Assembly: GCA_035536455.1 (NCBI GenBank)
Contig: DATLOC010000040.1
Coordinates: 51,734-115,733 of the forward strand
Source: DASUNQ01 sp035536455
GTDB taxonomy: Bacteria > Acidobacteriota > Thermoanaerobaculia > Multivoradales > UBA5704
Reading direction: 5' to 3'
DNA length: 64,000 nucleotides
Shown here: in pieces, positions 42,617 through 51,800 of the stretch
How the letters are laid out: each line of letters begins with the position of its first letter
Position numbering within the stretch: the first letter of the stretch is position 1
Position numbers and translations under genes: made by a program
The notes under the pieces: generated by a model
The model's database searches: none
What the model was told of the DNA's origin: nothing
What the model saw: the letters and a program-made list of their open reading frames with translations, nothing else

Positions 42617-43369
42617 TCAGGCGACGAGGTAGAAGAGCTTGGTGAGGAAGAAGTCGGCGACGAGGACCAGGATCGCCGCCAGCACCACCGTGTTCGTCGT
42701 GGCGCGGCCGACCCCGTCGGCCCCCCCCTGCGTGGTGAGGCCATTGTAGCAGCCGACGATGGCGATGAAGTAGGCGAAGAAGAGCGCCTTGCCGAGGCCG
42801 GAGAAGATGTCGCCGAAGGTGAGCGAGTCGAGGACGTCGTTCAGGTACAGCCCGGCGGGCAGGCCGAGCTGCACCCGCGCCACGACGAGCCCGCCGAGGA
42901 TGCCCAGGAAGTCGCCGATCATGGTCAGCGCCGGCACCATGACCAGGGTGGCGACCAGCTTCGGCACCACCAGCTTCTTGACCGGGTCGGCGGCCATCGA
43001 GCGCAGGGCGTCGATCTGCTCGGTGACCTTCATGGTGCCGATCTCGGCGGTCATGCCGGCACCGATCCGCCCGCCGACGATGAGCGCGGTCAGGACCGGC
43101 CCCAGCTCGCGCACCAGCGACTTCGACACCACCGAGCCGATGTAGTACTTGATGCCGAGCGACGGCAGGCTGTAGGCGGTCTGGAGGGCCAGCACCATGC
43201 CGGTGAAGATCGTGGTGATGCTGGCCACGCCGAGCGAGCGGACGCCGATGTGCTCCATCTGCCGGAACCACTCCCGCCAGTCGTAGGGGGGGCGGACCAT
43301 GGCGGAGAAGGCGCGCCCGGTCAGGATCGCCAGCTCGCCAGTGCGCTCCACGAAGAGGCGCGCCGTCAC
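42617..43369 (-). CDS. MlaE-like ABC permease
   Basis: A 250-residue permease. The MlaE family core is clear: GVRSLGVASITTIFTGMVLALQ (split here over residues 35-56), LGPVLTALIVGGRIGAGMTA, and EIGTMKVTEQIDAL. Five or six membrane segments. The GTG start overlaps the stop of the small membrane gene upstream (GTGA). It forms the lipid transporter core with the MlaF- and MlaD-like proteins. Confidence 0.92.
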   Translation of the reverse strand: MTARLFVERTGELAILTGRAFSAMVRPPYDWREWFRQMEHIGVRSLGVASITTIFTGMVLALQTAYSLPSLGIKYYIGSVVSKSLVRELGPVLTALIVGGRIGAGMTAEIGTMKVTEQIDALRSMAADPVKKLVVPKLVATLVMVPALTMIGDFLGILGGLVVARVQLGLPAGLYLNDVLDSLTFGDIFSGLGKALFFAYFIAIVGCYNGLTTQGGADGVGRATTNTVVLAAILVLVADFFLTKLFYLVA

Positions 43370-43773
43370 GAGCGGATCGGCCACCAGAAGAGGGTGTGGC
43401 CGAGGGCGAAGGCACCGTCCACCGCCGACAGCGGCAGCAGCCCGGCGAGGTCCGGGCGGGGCAGGGCCACCGCGAGGAACATGAGGCTGGCGAGCAGCCG
43501 GCCGCCGATTGCCACCGCGATCACCGCGCTGTAGCGGCGCGGGTCGCGCGCCGCCTCGAGGTAGAGCGCGGCGAGCATGGCGAGGAGGACGGCCAGCGTC
43601 CAGAGGTAGAAGCGCTCCCCGGGCAGGGGGAGGTCGAGCCAGGAAGCGGGGAGGTCCGGCCGCAGCGCTAGGAGCAGCGCGAACCCGGCGTCGTAGAGCG
43701 CTCCGGCGACCAGCGAGAGCCGGAGCAGCCGGAGGAAGCGGAAGCGGCGCGCAAAGCGCGTGGGAAGGCCCAT
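43366..43773 (-). CDS. Small four-helix membrane protein
   Basis: A 135-residue protein with about four hydrophobic segments (residues 20-38, 55-72, 82-102 and 110-130) and a basic N-terminus (RFARRFRFLRLLR). No family recognised with confidence; some DUFs of this shape exist. Its stop overlaps the GTG of the MlaE-like gene, so it heads the lipid-transport/sugar operon and may be part of that system. Confidence 0.7.
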   Translation of the reverse strand: MGLPTRFARRFRFLRLLRLSLVAGALYDAGFALLLALRPDLPASWLDLPLPGERFYLWTLAVLLAMLAALYLEAARDPRRYSAVIAVAIGGRLLASLMFLAVALPRPDLAGLLPLSAVDGAFALGHTLFWWPIRS

Positions 43774-43821
43774 AGGGCGAAGAGCTTAGCAACCCACGAG
43801 CCAATCGACCGGCCCGCTCCG

Positions 43822-44601
43822 GTGAGAGAATGCGCGCCCGTGCCTCCCGACAGCTCGCGCCGGACGCTCGCCGCGCGCCTCGCCACGGCGGTGGCGACGG
43901 TCTCTGGCAACGCCTTCCTGTTGGTCGGGACGGCGGTGCTGTCTTCCATCGCCATCGTGGTCTCCTTCATCCCGCCGCGCGGCGCCTGGTCCTTCCTCGT
44001 CGCGCGCCTCTGGTCGCGCGGCCTGCTCGCCGCCGCGGCGGTGCGGGTGCGGGCGGAGATGGACCCGGCGATCGACCCCGCGGGTCGCTACGTCTTCCTC
44101 GCCAACCACCAGAGCCTCTTCGACATCCCCCTCATCCTCGCTACCTCGCCGGGGCAGCTCCGCATGGTCGCCAAGCGGAGCCTCTTCAAGGTCCCGATCT
44201 TCGGCTGGGCGATCGCCGCCGCCGGCTACATCCCGGTCGACCGCGCGGACCGCTCGAGCGCCCGCCAGACCTTCAGCGGCGCGGCGGCGCACCTGCGCGC
44301 GGGCACCTCGATCCTCCTCTTCCCGGAGGGCACCCGCTCGTTCACCGACGAGCTGCTGCCCTTCGAGCGCGGGGGCTTCCTGCTGGCGCTCAAGAGCGGC
44401 CTGCCGATCGTGCCGGTCGGGGTGAGCGGCACGCGCGCGATCCAGCCGCGCCGCAGCGTCGTGATCCGCCCCGGCACCGCCGTCGTGCGCTACGGCGCGC
44501 CCATCGAACCGGCCGAGTTCGGCGTGCGGCGGAAGGGGGAGCTGATGGAAGAGGTGCGGCGCCGAGTGGCCGAGCTGGCGGGTCTGCGCTACCCTTCGTG
44601 A
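43822..44601 (+). CDS. 1-acyl-sn-glycerol-3-phosphate acyltransferase (PlsC-like)
   Basis: A 259-residue acyltransferase. Motif I NHQSLFDIP (catalytic HxxxxD, about residue 92), motif III LLFPEGTRS (about 165) and motif IV LPIVPVGVSG. An N-terminal hydrophobic helix (AIVVSFIPPRG region) anchors it. It adds the second acyl chain in phosphatidic acid synthesis. A GTG six codons further on (43840) could be the start instead. Divergent from the MlaE operon, with a 48-bp gap. Confidence 0.92.
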   Translation: MRECAPVPPDSSRRTLAARLATAVATVSGNAFLLVGTAVLSSIAIVVSFIPPRGAWSFLVARLWSRGLLAAAAVRVRAEMDPAIDPAGRYVFLANHQSLFDIPLILATSPGQLRMVAKRSLFKVPIFGWAIAAAGYIPVDRADRSSARQTFSGAAAHLRAGTSILLFPEGTRSFTDELLPFERGGFLLALKSGLPIVPVGVSGTRAIQPRRSVVIRPGTAVVRYGAPIEPAEFGVRRKGELMEEVRRRVAELAGLRYPS

Positions 44602-44602
44602 C

Positions 44603-45694
44603 ATGGCGAACGAGCTCGAAGACCGCGTCTGGCAGACCCTCAAGGGGGTGAAGTACCCGGGCATGACGCGGGACATCGTCTCCTTCGGGTTCGTGCAGCG
44701 GGTGGAGGCGCGAGGCGGCGAGGTCGAGGTGGACCTCCAGCTCGCGACGCAGAAGCCCGAGGCCGCCGAGCAGGTGCGCGGCGAAGTGGAGCGGGCGGTG
44801 CGCACGCTCCCCGGCGTCACCGGCGCGCGCATCGGCCTCAACGTCACCCGCCACCCGCCGCGCGAGGAGGCGGCGCAGCGGGCGATCGCGCAGGACCCGC
44901 AGCTCATCCCCGAGGTGCGCTACGTGGTGGCGGTGGCGAGCGGCAAGGGTGGGGTCGGGAAATCGACCGTCGCCGCCAACCTGGCGGTGGCGCTCTCCAA
45001 GCTCGGCCACCGCGTCGGTCTCCTCGACGCCGACATCCACGGCCCCTCGATGCCGATGATGTTCGGCATCAACGAGCGGCCGTTCGTCGAGGGCAACCGC
45101 ATCCGCCCCTTCGACAAGTACGGCGTGACCGTCATGTCGCTCGGCTTCATCCTCGACGTCGACACGCCGGTCATCTGGCGCGGCCCGATGGTCATGCGCG
45201 CCATCGAGCAGATGCTCGGCGACGTCGTCTGGGGGGAGCTCGACTACCTGGTGATCGACCTGCCCCCCGGCACCGGCGACGCGCAGCTCACCGTCACCCA
45301 GAAGATCCCGCTCTCCGGCGCGGTGATCGTCACGACGCCGCAGGATGTGGCGCTGATCGACGCCCGCAAGGGGCTGGCGATGTTCAAGAAGGTCAACGTG
45401 CCGGTGGTGGGGATCGTCGAGAACATGGCGACCTTCGTCTGCCCGCACTGCGGCCAGTCGACCGACATCTTCAAGTCCGGCGGCGGCCGGCGCACCGCCG
45501 AGCTCCTCGGCACCGCCTTCCTCGGCTCGATCCCGCTCGACCCGAAGATCGTGGCAGGCGGCGACGCCGGCGTGCCGATCGTCGTCGCCGAGCCCGACGG
45601 CCCGCACGCCGCCGCCTTCCGCGACGTCGCGAGCGCGGTCGTCGCCGAGGTGGCTCGCCAGGAGGAGCTGCGGCCGAAGCTCTCGATCGTCTAG
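44603..45694 (+). CDS. Mrp/ApbC-type Fe-S cluster carrier ATPase
   Basis: A 363-residue protein. Residues 1-95 form a DUF59/MIP18-like domain. The P-loop domain has the deviant Walker A GKGGVGKST (about residue 115), DADIHGPS, and the DLPPGTGDAQLT motif. The CxxC in FVCPHCG (about residue 278) binds the Fe-S cluster between monomers. It delivers clusters to apo-proteins. It starts 1 bp after the PlsC stop, so the two are coupled. Confidence 0.94.
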   Translation: MANELEDRVWQTLKGVKYPGMTRDIVSFGFVQRVEARGGEVEVDLQLATQKPEAAEQVRGEVERAVRTLPGVTGARIGLNVTRHPPREEAAQRAIAQDPQLIPEVRYVVAVASGKGGVGKSTVAANLAVALSKLGHRVGLLDADIHGPSMPMMFGINERPFVEGNRIRPFDKYGVTVMSLGFILDVDTPVIWRGPMVMRAIEQMLGDVVWGELDYLVIDLPPGTGDAQLTVTQKIPLSGAVIVTTPQDVALIDARKGLAMFKKVNVPVVGIVENMATFVCPHCGQSTDIFKSGGGRRTAELLGTAFLGSIPLDPKIVAGGDAGVPIVVAEPDGPHAAAFRDVASAVVAEVARQEELRPKLSIV

Positions 45695-45706
45695 GCCGCC
45701 CCGGCC

Positions 45707-46381
45707 GTGCCCACCGCCCTCATCGCCGACGCCCACCTCGGAGGGCCGGGCGGCCCGCCCGGGCCGCTGGTCGCGCAGCTCGATTCCCTCCAGCCGGAGC
45801 GCTGCGACCGCTTGGTCCTCCTCGGCGACCTCTTCCAGGCCTGGGTCGGCTCGCGCAAGTTCGAGACCGCCGGGATCGCCGAAGTCGTCGTCGCCCTCCG
45901 CCGCGTCCGCGCCCGCGGCATCCCCGTCCACTACATCGAAGGCAACCGCGACTTCTTCCTCGCGAGCAGCCCTTACGCCGACGCCTTCGACACCATCGGC
46001 TCCGAGGTCGCCTTCGAGAGCGCCGGCCGCCGCTACCTAGCCGTCCACGGCGACGGTCTCAACGACCGCGACCTCCAGTACCTAGCCTGGCGCGCCCTCT
46101 CCAAGAGCCGCCTCTCCCGCCTCCTCGTCCTCCGCACCCCCCGCCGCTTCGCCCAACATCTCGTCGACAAGACCGAGCGCAAGCTCTCCCAGACCAACTT
46201 CAAGCACAAGCTCCGCGTCCCCGAGCAAGCCATCCGCACCTACGCCGAGCGCCGCCTCTCCGAAGGCCACGACACCCTCCTCCTGGGCCACTTCCACGAG
46301 CCACAGACATGGAAGGTTCCCGGAGGCGAAGTGCGGCTCGTGGACGCCTGGTTCAACTCGCACCAACTCGAGTGGGTGTAA
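45707..46381 (+). CDS. UDP-2,3-diacylglucosamine diphosphatase-like metallophosphoesterase (LpxH-like)
   Basis: A 224-residue calcineurin-like phosphoesterase. Metal ligands are in order: IADAHLG, LLGDLFQAW, EGNRDFFL, VHGDGL and LLGHFHEP. The spacing and the GNRDF motif fit LpxH, the lipid A pyrophosphatase, although the family also contains other phosphoesterases. A lipid A role fits the diderm setting; no other lpx genes lie nearby. GTG start, 12 bp after the Mrp stop. Confidence 0.82.
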   Translation: MPTALIADAHLGGPGGPPGPLVAQLDSLQPERCDRLVLLGDLFQAWVGSRKFETAGIAEVVVALRRVRARGIPVHYIEGNRDFFLASSPYADAFDTIGSEVAFESAGRRYLAVHGDGLNDRDLQYLAWRALSKSRLSRLLVLRTPRRFAQHLVDKTERKLSQTNFKHKLRVPEQAIRTYAERRLSEGHDTLLLGHFHEPQTWKVPGGEVRLVDAWFNSHQLEWV

Positions 46382-46407
46382 GTCCCTCGAAGGCCAGGAA
46401 CGGTGCA

Positions 46408-46578
46408 GGCGGCCGGCGGCGGGGAGCCCCGGCGGGGAGCTCTCCGCAAGCGCTAGCAACCATCCCCGCAGTCCTCTGTCGAACCGGCGCGCAGCGGAGC
46501 GCAGGCGCGCGCCTCAGATCCCGAAGTCCACCAACAGCGCGCGCCGGTCCCCGCCGGGGCTCCCCGCCGCCGGCCGCC
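46408..46578. repeat. Perfect 31-bp inverted repeat with a 109-bp spacer
   Basis: The left arm (46408-46438) and right arm (46548-46578) are exact reverse complements over 31 bases, ending with a mismatch on both sides. The arms are GC-rich and contain GGGGAGCCCCGG. The 109-bp spacer has no evident gene. It fills most of the 240-bp gap between the LpxH-like and MBL genes. It could be a large hairpin in RNA, a terminator-like structure or a small non-autonomous element. Confidence 0.8.
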
Positions 46579-46620
46579 CGGCAACACCCCCGCAAACCCC
46601 GGCGATAGGATGCGACGGCG

Positions 46621-47388
46621 ATGGCGATGCGGGTCACAATGCTCGGGAGCGGCACCTCGACCGGCGTCCCCGTCATCGGCTGCACCTGCTCCGTCTGCAC
46701 CTCCGACAACCCCCGCAACAAACGCTGGCGCGCCGGCCTCCGCCTGGAGCTCGAGCACGGCGTCGCCCTCGTCGACACCCCCACAGACTTCCGCGAGCAA
46801 GCCCTCCGCTACGGCGTCAACCGCGTCGACGCCGTCCTCTTCACCCACGCCCACGCCGACCACGTCTTCGGCCTCGACGACCTCCGCATCTTCAACTTCC
46901 GCCAGCGCACCGCCATCCGCTGCTACGCCTCCGCCCCCACCCTCGCCATGCTCCGCCGCTACTTCGCCTACGCCTTCGAAGACGGCCAGGAGGGCGGCGG
47001 CAAGCCCGTCCTCGATCTCGTCGAAGTGCGCGAGCCCTTCGACCTCCTCGGGCGGCGCATCGTGCCCGTCCCCGTCTGGCACGGCGAGCTCGAGGTCTAC
47101 GGCTACCGGCTCGGCGACTTCGCGTACGTCACCGACTGCAGCCGCATTCCCGAGGAGAGCTTCCGGCTTCTCGAAGGAGTGCGCACCCTCGTCCTCGGCG
47201 CCCTCCGCTACCGCCCGCACCCCACCCACTTCACCGTCGACGAGGCGGCCGCGGCGGCGGCGCGCATCGGCGCCGAGCGCACCTTCCTGACCCACCTGGC
47301 CCACGACATCGACCACGACGCGCCGGCCGTGCCGTTGCCGGCGGGCGTGCACTTCGGCTATGACGGCCTCACCCTCGAGGTCGACTGA
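46621..47388 (+). CDS. MBL-fold metallo-hydrolase (PhnP-like)
   Basis: A 255-residue metallo-beta-lactamase-fold protein. MLGSGTSTGVPVIGCTCSVC at the N-terminus has the Cys cluster typical of PhnP-like phosphodiesterases, and HAHADH (about residue 76) binds the di-metal site. VTDCSRIP and LTHLAHDIDH complete the active site. PhnP cleaves cyclic phosphodiesters; the exact substrate here is unknown. Its end overlaps aroA by 29 bp. Confidence 0.9.
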   Translation: MAMRVTMLGSGTSTGVPVIGCTCSVCTSDNPRNKRWRAGLRLELEHGVALVDTPTDFREQALRYGVNRVDAVLFTHAHADHVFGLDDLRIFNFRQRTAIRCYASAPTLAMLRRYFAYAFEDGQEGGGKPVLDLVEVREPFDLLGRRIVPVPVWHGELEVYGYRLGDFAYVTDCSRIPEESFRLLEGVRTLVLGALRYRPHPTHFTVDEAAAAAARIGAERTFLTHLAHDIDHDAPAVPLPAGVHFGYDGLTLEVD

Positions 47389-48706
47389 GCCTTTCGCAGT
47401 CCCCGCCGGCCGGGTCGCTCGCGGCCGGCTGGCCGTCCCGCCGTCCAAGAGCCTTACCAACCGCTACCTGAACCTTGCGCTCCTCGCCGGCGCGCCGGCG
47501 ACGCTCGAGCGGCCGCTGGAGGCCGAGGACACAGCCGCCTTTCTCGCGGCGCTCGTGGCTTGTGGATTTCAGGTAGAGAAGGAGGAGGACGAGTGGCGGC
47601 TCACCCCGGGACCGCTGGCTGCCGCCGCGGCGATCGACTGCGGCGCCTCGGGGACGATGCTCCGGTTCCTCACCGCGGCGCTGGCCGCCCTACCCGGCAA
47701 CTGGCGCCTCGACGGCGTGCACCGCCTGCGCGAGCGGCCGGTCGGGCCGCTGGTCGCCGCCTTGCGCGCGCTCGGCGCGCGCATCCGCTGCGGCGAGCGC
47801 GAGGGGTACGCGCCGCTCGAGATCGAGGGCGGGACGCTGGGTGGGGGAGTGACGGTGTTGGATGCCGGCACGTCGAGCCAGTTCCTCTCGGCGCTCCTGA
47901 TGGCGGCGCTCCGAGCGCCCGCGGAGGTGAGCCTGGAAGTCACGGCGCTTACCTCCGAGCCCTACCTGGATCTGACCTTGGCCGCCATCAGACGCTTCGG
48001 CGGCCGCGTGGAGGAGGCCTGGTCGCCCGGTGGTCCGGCCTCGCGCCACACCTTTCTCGTCCACCCCTCGCCCCTCGCCGCTCGGCGCCTGCGCGTCGAA
48101 GGCGATTTCTCCGCCGCTTGCTATCTAGCCGCGGCGGCGGCGCTCACCGGCGGCGAGGTCGTCCTCGTCGGTCTCCCGCGCGGCTCCGCCCAGGGGGACC
48201 GCGCCTTCTTCGACCTGCTCGAGCGCATGGGCGCGGCGGTCGAGTGGGGTCGCGGCCGTGTGACGGTCCGCGGCGCGCCCGGCGGCGCCCTCGCCGCCGC
48301 CAACGCCGACTTCGCCGCGATGCCCGACCAGGTGCCGACGGTCGCCGCCCTCGCCCCCTTCGCCCGCGGCACCACGCGCATCCGCGACGTGCCGCACCTG
48401 CGGCTCAAGGAGAGCGACCGCCTGCGTGCCATGGCCGGCCAGCTCGCCGCGGCGGGCGTGCCGGTGGAGGAGCGCGCCGACGGCCTGACGATCCCGGGCG
48501 TCTGGGCGGATCGGCCGCCGGCCGACCTCCCTTCGGCGCCGGTGACGATCGACCCGCACGGCGACCACCGGATCGCCATGAGCATGGCGCTCGTCGGGCT
48601 CCGCCGGCCCGGGCTCGCGATCGCCGATCCGCACGTCGTCGCCAAGTCGTATCCCGGCTTCTGGCGCGACCTCACCGCGCTGCTCGTTGCCGCTCAAGGC
48701 AACTGA
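47360..48706 (+). CDS. aroA: 3-phosphoshikimate 1-carboxyvinyltransferase (EPSP synthase)
   Basis: A 448-residue enzyme. The substrate motifs are clear: VPPSKSLTNRYLNLALLAGA (about residue 27), DCGASGTMLRFL, GTSSQFLSALLMAA and the C-terminal LRLKESDRLRAM and DPHGDHRIAMSMAL. It makes EPSP in the shikimate pathway. The ATG at 47360 lies within the MBL gene (29-bp overlap). A regulator gene frame begins right at the stop. Confidence 0.96.
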   Translation: MTASPSRSTEPFAVPAGRVARGRLAVPPSKSLTNRYLNLALLAGAPATLERPLEAEDTAAFLAALVACGFQVEKEEDEWRLTPGPLAAAAAIDCGASGTMLRFLTAALAALPGNWRLDGVHRLRERPVGPLVAALRALGARIRCGEREGYAPLEIEGGTLGGGVTVLDAGTSSQFLSALLMAALRAPAEVSLEVTALTSEPYLDLTLAAIRRFGGRVEEAWSPGGPASRHTFLVHPSPLAARRLRVEGDFSAACYLAAAAALTGGEVVLVGLPRGSAQGDRAFFDLLERMGAAVEWGRGRVTVRGAPGGALAAANADFAAMPDQVPTVAALAPFARGTTRIRDVPHLRLKESDRLRAMAGQLAAAGVPVEERADGLTIPGVWADRPPADLPSAPVTIDPHGDHRIAMSMALVGLRRPGLAIADPHVVAKSYPGFWRDLTALLVAAQGN

Positions 48707-48763
48707 ATGCCCGAACCCGCTCACCGTGCGGCGGAACCCGCTGATTCCGGGCGGCGCCGGCGC

Positions 48764-48792
48764 TTGACGGCGTTTGCGCACTGGCGTAGAGA
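48764..48792 (+). promoter_or_regulatory. Putative promoter of the sigma-54-type regulator gene
   Basis: TTGACG (48764-48769) and TAGAGA (48787-48792) are separated by 17 bp, upstream of the ATG at 48815. The sequence between aroA and that ATG would otherwise encode a low-complexity leader, so a promoter here is plausible. By eye only. Confidence 0.3.
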
Positions 48793-48814
48793 AGCGCGCG
48801 CAAACCACCGTCCG

Positions 48815-51800
48815 ATGAGCGTCCACGCGCCCGCCGTCGAGCTGCGGCACCCGTCGCTGGTGCCGGCGCCGAGCGCACTGCCGCTCGCCGACGCCCGCCT
48901 CACCGACCGGGAGCGATTGGCGCTCCTGCTTCAGGGGGCGGCCCTCCTCGCGCATCTCCGGCACGCCGGCTGGACGCTGCACGACGGCTGGCGCGGTGCC
49001 GCGGTCGCTCCGTCCGGCCGGCTCGTCGCCGCCGGCGCCGGCCCCGGCAAGTCGCGGCGCCTGCCGCAGGAGCTGCTGCGCGAGCTGCTGGCGGCGCTCT
49101 TCGGAGCGGGAGAGTCGATCGCCGGCCGCGGCGAGGCGCGGCGTGCCGCCCGCGCCCTGCTCGAGCCCTGGCGGCAGGGGCTGGTGCCGCTCGGGCCCGA
49201 CGCGGCGGTGGGGCAAGTGCTGGAGGCGGCGCCTTTCCTCTGGGATGCGCCGTTCGCCGAGGCGCGGCTGGCGCTCGCGGCGGAGCACGCGCGGAACGGC
49301 GCGGTCCAGCTCTGGCTCGCCGGGCCGGCGCGCTTCCGCCGCGCCCTCCTCGCCGGCGGGCCCGACCGCGCGGCGCTGGCGGCGCTCCTCGCCTCGCCGG
49401 ACGCGCGCGCCGCTTGGGACGCCTCAGAAGGGCGCGACCCCGCCGCCCTCGCCCGCGCCGGCCGCTCCCGCGCCGCCCTCGCGGCCTGGCGGGGGCGTCC
49501 GCTCCGCTCGGCGGAGGAGCGCGGCCTCCGCCTCCGCTGCCAGGCGCGGCTCGGCCGTCTCGGCGCGGCGCGGGCCGCGCTCCGGCGCCTGGAGGACGCT
49601 CCGCTCGGGCCGGACGAGCTCGTGGACCTCGCCGAGATCGCGTCGCGCGTCCTCGCCAACAGCGCCGAGCCGGAGCGCGCGGCGCGCTGGGTGGAGCGGG
49701 CGCTCGCCGCCGGGCGGGAGGCCGGGACGCCGCTCGCGCAGCGCGCCGAGCTGGTGGCCGCCGAGGCGGCCTGGGACCGGCGGGACGCCGCGGCGATGGA
49801 CCGCCACCTGGAGGCGGCGCGCGCGGCGCTCGACGAGCCGGCCCTCGCTTGGCGCTGGCACCACGTCGCCGCGCTGCGGGCGTTCCAGCAGCCGGCGGGC
49901 GGGCCCGCCGCCGTCGCGCATCTGACCCGCGCCTTCGCCGCGCGGCGGCGGCTCTCGCCCCACGAGGCGGCCGGCCTCTGGAACGACCTCGGGCTTGCCC
50001 GCGCGCAGGCCGGCGACCTCGCCGGCACCGAGCGGGCCTTCCGCCACGCGGCGCGGCTCCTGGCCGGTGGCGATGGCCCGCGGCAGACGACGCTCGCGCT
50101 CTACAACCTGGCGGAGGTCCGGGTGCGGCGCGGGCGGCTCCGCGGCGTGCGCGAGGTGCTGGAGCGCTCGACGGCGGCGAACCGCCTCGCCGGCAACCTG
50201 CGCGGCCTCACCCACGACACCGAGCTGTGGGTGCGCCTGGAGCTGGCGCAGGGGCGGCCGGACGCGGCGCTCGCCCTCTGCCGCGGGCAGCTCGCCGAGC
50301 TGGACCGGCAGGGCTCGGACTGGCGGCGCGCCGAGCTGCGGGTGCTGGCGGCACGCGCCCTCGGCTGGCTCGGCCGGGCCGACGAGGCCGCGGCCGAGCT
50401 GGCGGAGAGCTGCGCCGAGGCCCGCACCGAGCTCGAGCCGGAGGAGCGGCCGGCGCTCTGGGCGCACGCCGGCCGGCGCGAGGAGGCGCTGCGCGAGGCC
50501 GCGGGGAGCCCGCTCGCGCCGCTCTGGCAGGCGCTGCTCGAAGGGCGGGCCGTGCCGGCGCCGGAATGGGACGCGCTCGGCGCGCTCGAGCCCTTCCGCG
50601 CCGCGCGGCTGGTCTTCGACGCCGAGCTGCTGCTGCCCGGCTGCGCGCCGCCGCACTGGGTGCGGCGCGCCGTGGCGGCGCTGCGCGAGGTTGGCGCGGG
50701 CCTGCCCGCGGAGCGGCTGGAGCGGCGGCACCCGGAGCCCTGGCGCGCGCTCGCCGCCTATCTCGAAGCGCGCGACGGCGAGCGTGCCGAGATCGATGCG
50801 TCCTGGCCGCGCCTCCTCGCCGAGGCCGGGCATCCGGAGGCAGAGCTGTGCTGGACGCGCGACGGCGACGACGACGGCGACGGCGAGAAGAGCGTGCTGG
50901 CGGCCGGCGCCGGTGGAGCGGAGGCGCTCTCGGCCGAGGCCGGCGGCGGCCGGCTCACCTTGCGCGCGCCAGCGGTCGACGAGGTGCTGGCGGCGCTCTT
51001 CGCCCTCGCCCGCCGCGAGCTGGACGGCGACGGCCGCCCCGCCGCGGGCCGTACTCCGCCGCCGGCTTCCCACCTCGCCGCCGGCCGCGGCGGCATCGCC
51101 GGCCGCAGCCCCGCGCTGCTCGCCGCGGTGGCGCGCCTGGAGAAGCTGGCCGCCACGCCGCTCGCGGTCTTGGTGCAGGGGGAGAGCGGCACCGGCAAGG
51201 AGCTGGCGGCGCGGCTCGTCCACCGCCTCTCGCCGCGCGCCCGCGCGCCCTTCGTCGCGGTCAACTGTGCCGCCCTCTCCGAGGCCCTCCTCCTCTCCGA
51301 CCTCTTCGGCCACGTGCGCGGCTCCTTCACCGGCGCCGACCGCGACCGCGCCGGCGTCTTCGAGACGGCGCAGGGCGGCACCGTCTTCCTCGACGAGATC
51401 GGCGACCTGCCGCCGGCGGCGCAGGGGATGCTGCTGCGCGTGCTGCAGGAGGGGGAGGTGCGGCGCGTGGGCGAGAGCCTGGCGCGCAAGGTGGACGTCC
51501 GCGTGGTGGCGGCCACCCACCGCGACCTGGCGGCGCGGGTGCGCGACGGCAGCTTCCGCGAGGACCTCTTCTACCGCCTGAAGGTAGCGAGCGTCGAGCT
51601 GCCGCCGCTGCGCGCGCGCGGCGACGACGTGCTCCTCCTCGCCGAGCACTTCCTCGCCAAGCAGGCGGTGCCGGAGCCCGCGCCGGCCCTTTCGCCGGCG
51701 GCGCGGAATGCGCTCCGAGCCCACCGCTGGCCCGGCAACGTGCGCGAGCTGGGCAATGTCCTGGCGGTGGCCGCGGCCCTGGCCGGCGGCGGGCCGATCC

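Noticed and set aside
46408..46578. Rho-independent terminator of the lpxH-like gene
   Set aside because: The 31-bp arms and 109-bp loop are much larger than a normal terminator, and no T-run follows.
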